Shown here: positions 17,534-20,642 of the stretch, in pieces
Layout: each line of letters begins with the position of its first letter
Numbering within the stretch: the first letter of the stretch is position 1
Assembly (NCBI GenBank): GCA_900642245.1
Contig: CAAAJI010000057.1
Span: 75,024 to 95,665 of the forward strand
Source: Fragilaria radians
Taxonomy: Eukaryota; Bacillariophyta; Fragilariophyceae; Fragilariales; Fragilariaceae
Direction: 5' to 3'
Length of the DNA: 20,642 bases
The notes under the pieces: generated by a model
What the model was told of the DNA's origin: nothing
Seen by the model: only the letters and a program-made list of their open reading frames with translations
Database searches by the model: none
Position numbers and translations under genes: made by a program

Positions 17534-19064
17534 AGTATAATCTTTGGATTACTTACTTTAATAGAAAAGGTGACAAAACAAACCACAACAACGGTCAATG
17601 AAATCAGTCATGTGCTGTTACAAAGTTACATATTACTTCCCCATCATGGCCAAACGAACGAGTCAGGATGTATTAAAATCAACAATTGGGAAGTATATCA
17701 AGATTTGGATTCTGAAAGTTGGAACATTGCCTTATGGAATGGTGAAATTGAATTAAATTCAGCAGAATTGTATATTGGCGCCGTGAATGTAGAACTCAAA
17801 CGTCAATCGGCAGAGGCACCCAATTTAGCATTACCATTCCGTGTAACCTCCAGTTGATTTGCGGCAGGTGGATTGGAAATTGTTGTGAAGGCATGTCATC
17901 TTCGCGCACAACCACCAGCAACAACAATGAATGACTATAGTAGTCAACAAAATATTCAATTTCTATTTCAACATCAACAACGCTATGAAAGACGTGTACA
18001 ACAATGGATGGAAGAAAGATGACAATCTATAAAGTTAGAGGATCAATATCAAAAGCAGGCCAATGCTATTCAAAAATTGATATCATCATCATCATCATTG
18101 TCTGTATCTGGAGTTGGCATGGCAAGCTGAGTAAGCAATATTTACGGCTTGTCTTGTTTGAAGGATTATCAAAAGTTTACCGATTGAAAATGAAGATGTT
18201 CATCTGGTATTTCATGACTGATGCCTTTGGAGAGCAGAACTTTATGGATAGAATGGTTGTAAATACGGCCACTGACATCCAAAATGACTCTCTTCTCTAA
18301 AAGGAGTTGGAGATAAATTCCTTTGCCATCTATTTGAATGAAGACACTCCCTTTTGCTGTCACCGTACATGAAGAGTCACGGGCAACACCTCAACATTCT
18401 TATCTACTACGTCCACTTTCCTTTTGGGCCAAGTTGCGGGAATCCAATAGTCATTGATGCGTGAAATTTCCAAAATACAGGTTTCTTTCACCATTTCACA
18501 AAAATTTCTCAATCTATTCCCAGAATATAGACCAATTCAGCTTATAAGCCCTGGAACTGCACAACTTTGGTGGAAGTATTCATTTCACAAATGCTTTGAC
18601 AGTTAGTTGAATGATACCCCTCTTGGATCAAGAACAACTATGATTCAAATTGAGTATGATAAGTCTATATCCATTGACGGCTTGATGGCCTGGAGAACCT
18701 TGGCTGACACCCAGGCACAACTAGAACAGAGCAAAGATGATGAGTGTTTTGGCTGTAACTGCCTTTATGTCATCACTTTTTGGAAATACTTCAAGCAAAT
18801 CTGCATTGCAAAGTGCAGACAATCTGCCTATCACACTCACTGTTGAAGAGATGATGGAGTTGGAGACTATAAGTCTTGAAAAGACGGATGACTTTGATCA
18901 ATCCAGTGATACATGGTTGTTGGATGCTCACCTTTTACTTGCCAACTACTTTGGCCAAAGCTTGGAAAGCAAAAGCGAAAGAAAAGTATTCTTGGACAAT
19001 TGATCTTGATATTCAACCCCTGACAATCTTGCAGTGGAAGCAAAGACAAAACCAAGTTACATAA
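17534..19064 (+). pseudogene. Decayed VPS13/chorein-like gene (N-terminal part)
   Basis: VPS13 proteins are lipid-transfer bridges at membrane contact sites, with an N-terminal chorein domain. The plus frame from 17534 encodes a chorein-like start: HVLLQSYIL, then VYQDLDSESWNIALWNGEIE (17696-17755), LNSAEL and LALPFRVTSS. Stops follow at TGA 17855, 18020 and 18128 with the frame still readable between them (QQRYERRVQQWMEER). Later blocks are spread over all three frames, in family order: NSFAIYLNEDTPF and YLLRPLS (18401-18421), FPEYRPIQL (18517-18543), LWWKYSF (18565-18585), matching the VPS13 Y-R-x-x-R-P...W-W-x-Y-A region, then LMAWRTLADTQAQ and a less certain tail ending near 19064. Several frameshifts and at least three nonsense codons make it a pseudogene. 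The first two TGA codons stand where Arg (CGA) would be expected. Introns are not resolved. Confidence 0.65.
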
Positions 19065-19150
19065 CATAGATGATATAAATAAGGTTTTTTTGTCCATTTC
19101 AAAAAGAGCACTTCACGAGTGACTCAACAATCATGCATTGGGAACATTAC

Positions 19151-19530
19151 CCATGCAGGAAAACAACAAATGTTGTGGTAATTATATCATTGAGTTATAG
19201 CCTGAAGAACATTCAAAGCGCATTGTTCCAAATTGATAATGCATCAGTATGAGTGAATTTCATACACCATGCAAAAACAAATGATGTTGTGGCAATTATA
19301 ACATGGAGTTATAGCCTAAAGAACATTCAAAATGCATTTTCAAATTGATAATGCATCAGCATGAGTGAATTTCATACACCATGCAAAAGCAAATGATGTT
19401 GTGGCAATAATAACATGGAGTTATAGCCTAAAGAACATTCTAAATGCATTTTCAAATTGATAATGCATCAACATGAGTGAATTTCATACACCATGCAAAA
19501 ATAAATAATTGCATGGTAATAATAACATTA
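19151..19530. repeat. 112-bp tandem array, about 3.3 copies
   Basis: Copies begin at CCATGCA at 19151, 19267, 19379 and 19491 (spacing 116, 112, 112). Each contains TGTTGTGG, GAGTTATAGCCT, AAGAACATTC, TTGATAATGCATCA and GAGTGAATTTCATACACC. The second and third are almost identical, the first is more diverged, and the fourth fades after about 40 bp. No coding frame runs through it. Confidence 0.88.
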
Positions 19531-19540
19531 CAAGGTGCAT

Positions 19541-19828
19541 CTTACCCTCTTGGAATGTCATCAATCATCAACACTGGTGAATTTTTATTCACTTGACAAT
19601 AACCATGATGAGATAGCCATAATAATCTACAATATTGAGATATTATAACAAATCTTACATGGATTGAACTTATTCCTTCACAAGTTATATGGGAAAAGCC
19701 CGTCAACTATTGGAACATTCTCACGGTTGAAATTAGCAATTGTGTATAAGAAGTAGATAGAGTCGGCCTATCACACTAGAGAACGAAAAGTCATCAGTTA
19801 TTTGTACAATCGTACAACTACTAGAGAT
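19541..19828. other. No gene seen
   Basis: AT-rich sequence after the 112-bp array; only short frames and no motif recognised. Confidence 0.4.
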
Positions 19829-19832
19829 GGAC

Positions 19833-19947
19833 AGTGGCATATAAGTGTTAGTATGACAGGAGTCAGCAGTAAACGGCAATTATTGTAAGTGGTTACAGAA
19901 AATCATCTTTTCTGTGCCATTGTGGGTTCGAAATCCCACTGCTACCG
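19833..19947 (+). other. tRNA-like or Pol III-like sequence, degenerate
   Basis: GTGGGTTCGAAATCCCAC (19922-19939) resembles a tRNA T-arm/B-box, except that the loop has eight bases instead of seven. AGTGGCA (19833-19839) could pair with TGCTACC (19940-19946) as an acceptor stem with one mismatch and one G-U pair. GTGTTAGTAT (19845-19854) resembles a D-loop. The middle does not fold into a proper anticodon arm: an 8-bp hairpin (ACAGAAAA/TTTTCTGT, 19895-19915) sits there instead. It is more likely a tRNA pseudogene or tRNA-derived repeat than a working tRNA. Confidence 0.25.
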
Positions 19948-20642
19948 CTTGTTACTCACCATTAATAGTAGTTAGACTGAATATAGATTCTCATAATGTG
20001 TCAGGAAATTAACTGGCAAAAACAAGTCTCATCAGTATAAATGATATACATGACTACAAATCAATGACTTTTTTCATTGGATAAAACAAAGTCAATAGAT
20101 TTCAACAAATTACAAATTTAAGGTCCTCAATATAGAATATTAGAAGAAAATCATTTCCCTTCATAAAATCAAGGAAGGAAGAACGTCAAGTCTAGTATTG
20201 CTAATTACTTGACAAATTAGTATTTGCGCTCAGTCAATATTTAATAATGAATACCCAAGATAATTTATTCTCAGATTCAGAAAAATAGCACATTAACCAC
20301 AGAGCAGCCTATGATTGTGCTGACTTCTTGCCTTTGAAAATACAAAGCTGTCACAGGCATTTGCAAATAAACAATTTCATTTTTAGTGTTCATTGTTGAT
20401 TGTCAGCAACACAAAAATAATCTGGCTAACTTCTCACTAAAGCTCTGCCAATTATGCCTTGCAAGTCAATTACGGTTGCAGACAATGGAGGCAAGAAGAC
20501 CATTCACACTAAGTCATTTAGAGACTTACAACAAAGTAAGCATTGTCTTACTTCCTACAATAAAAATGTAGATGCAACATTGAATGTTTTTTACTTTAAA
20601 TCAAACTTCTTTTAACTCCAAAACATCATGATACCTAGCACT
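19948..20642. other. Gene-free right edge
   Basis: About 700 bp with no convincing gene. A short phrase near 20455-20510 (PIMPCKSITVADNGGKKTIH, plus strand) slightly resembles a retroelement protease segment but has a stop just upstream and no further support. Confidence 0.4.

Noticed and set aside
8175..18535. Shared CCAGAATATAGAC at about 8170 and 18520, suggesting a second VPS13 fragment
   Set aside because: The exact match is only 13 bases, the flanking similarity is loose, and the 8170 copy is better explained, if at all, as Harbinger sequence.
20386..20571. Phrase SITVADNGGKKTIH as a retroelement protease
   Set aside because: No catalytic D-S/T-G motif, a stop immediately upstream and no neighbouring retroelement domains.
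1..20642. CRISPR arrays, bacterial operons or ribosome-binding sites
   Set aside because: The tandem arrays have no spacers between repeats, and introns, signal/transit peptides and gene spacing are eukaryotic.

Overview
The window looks like nuclear DNA of a photosynthetic stramenopile, most likely a diatom. The grounds are short spliceosomal introns (62-76 bp) in AT-rich sequence, a CP12 protein whose signal peptide ends in an ASAF-like plastid-import motif, a DUF6824 protein (a family abundant in diatoms), and much decayed retroelement and transposase sequence. No sequence search was possible. Family calls rest on motifs read by eye, and the species is not resolved.

Layout. 1-1010 carries a decayed Ty1/copia polyprotein on the minus strand, and about 1020-3990 shows no gene. 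3998-6532 is a compact gene island: CP12 on the plus strand (two exons) with two ACGTCA motifs upstream, converging on and overlapping a 616-residue unknown protein on the minus strand. 6665-6965 holds a broken frame for a small secreted protein. 7686-8045 is a PIF/Harbinger transposase relic. 8935-9900 (minus) encodes a plastid-targeted protein with BFN/DUF151-like and UVR-like regions. 9901-11439 is empty of recognisable genes. 11440-13344 is a truncated copia element on the minus strand with two diverged LTRs; one LTR is split by a 613-bp TG...CA insertion flanked by GTACT. 13466-14290 (minus) is a DUF6824 gene with duplicated 78-bp exons, transcribed divergently from an FkbM-type methyltransferase gene at 14657-15697. 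16529-17391 contains a cluster of perfect hairpins and a 30-bp palindromic tandem array. 17534-19064 is a decayed VPS13/chorein-like gene, followed by a 112-bp tandem array (19151-19530) and a tRNA-like patch near 19900.

Five protein-coding genes look intact: CP12, the 616-residue protein, the BFN/UVR-like protein, the DUF6824 protein and the methyltransferase. Two of them appear to be plastid proteins, CP12 being a Calvin-cycle/NADPH regulator. There is no sign that the five form one pathway. The rest is an accessory landscape of nested retroelements, pseudogenes and satellite-like repeats.
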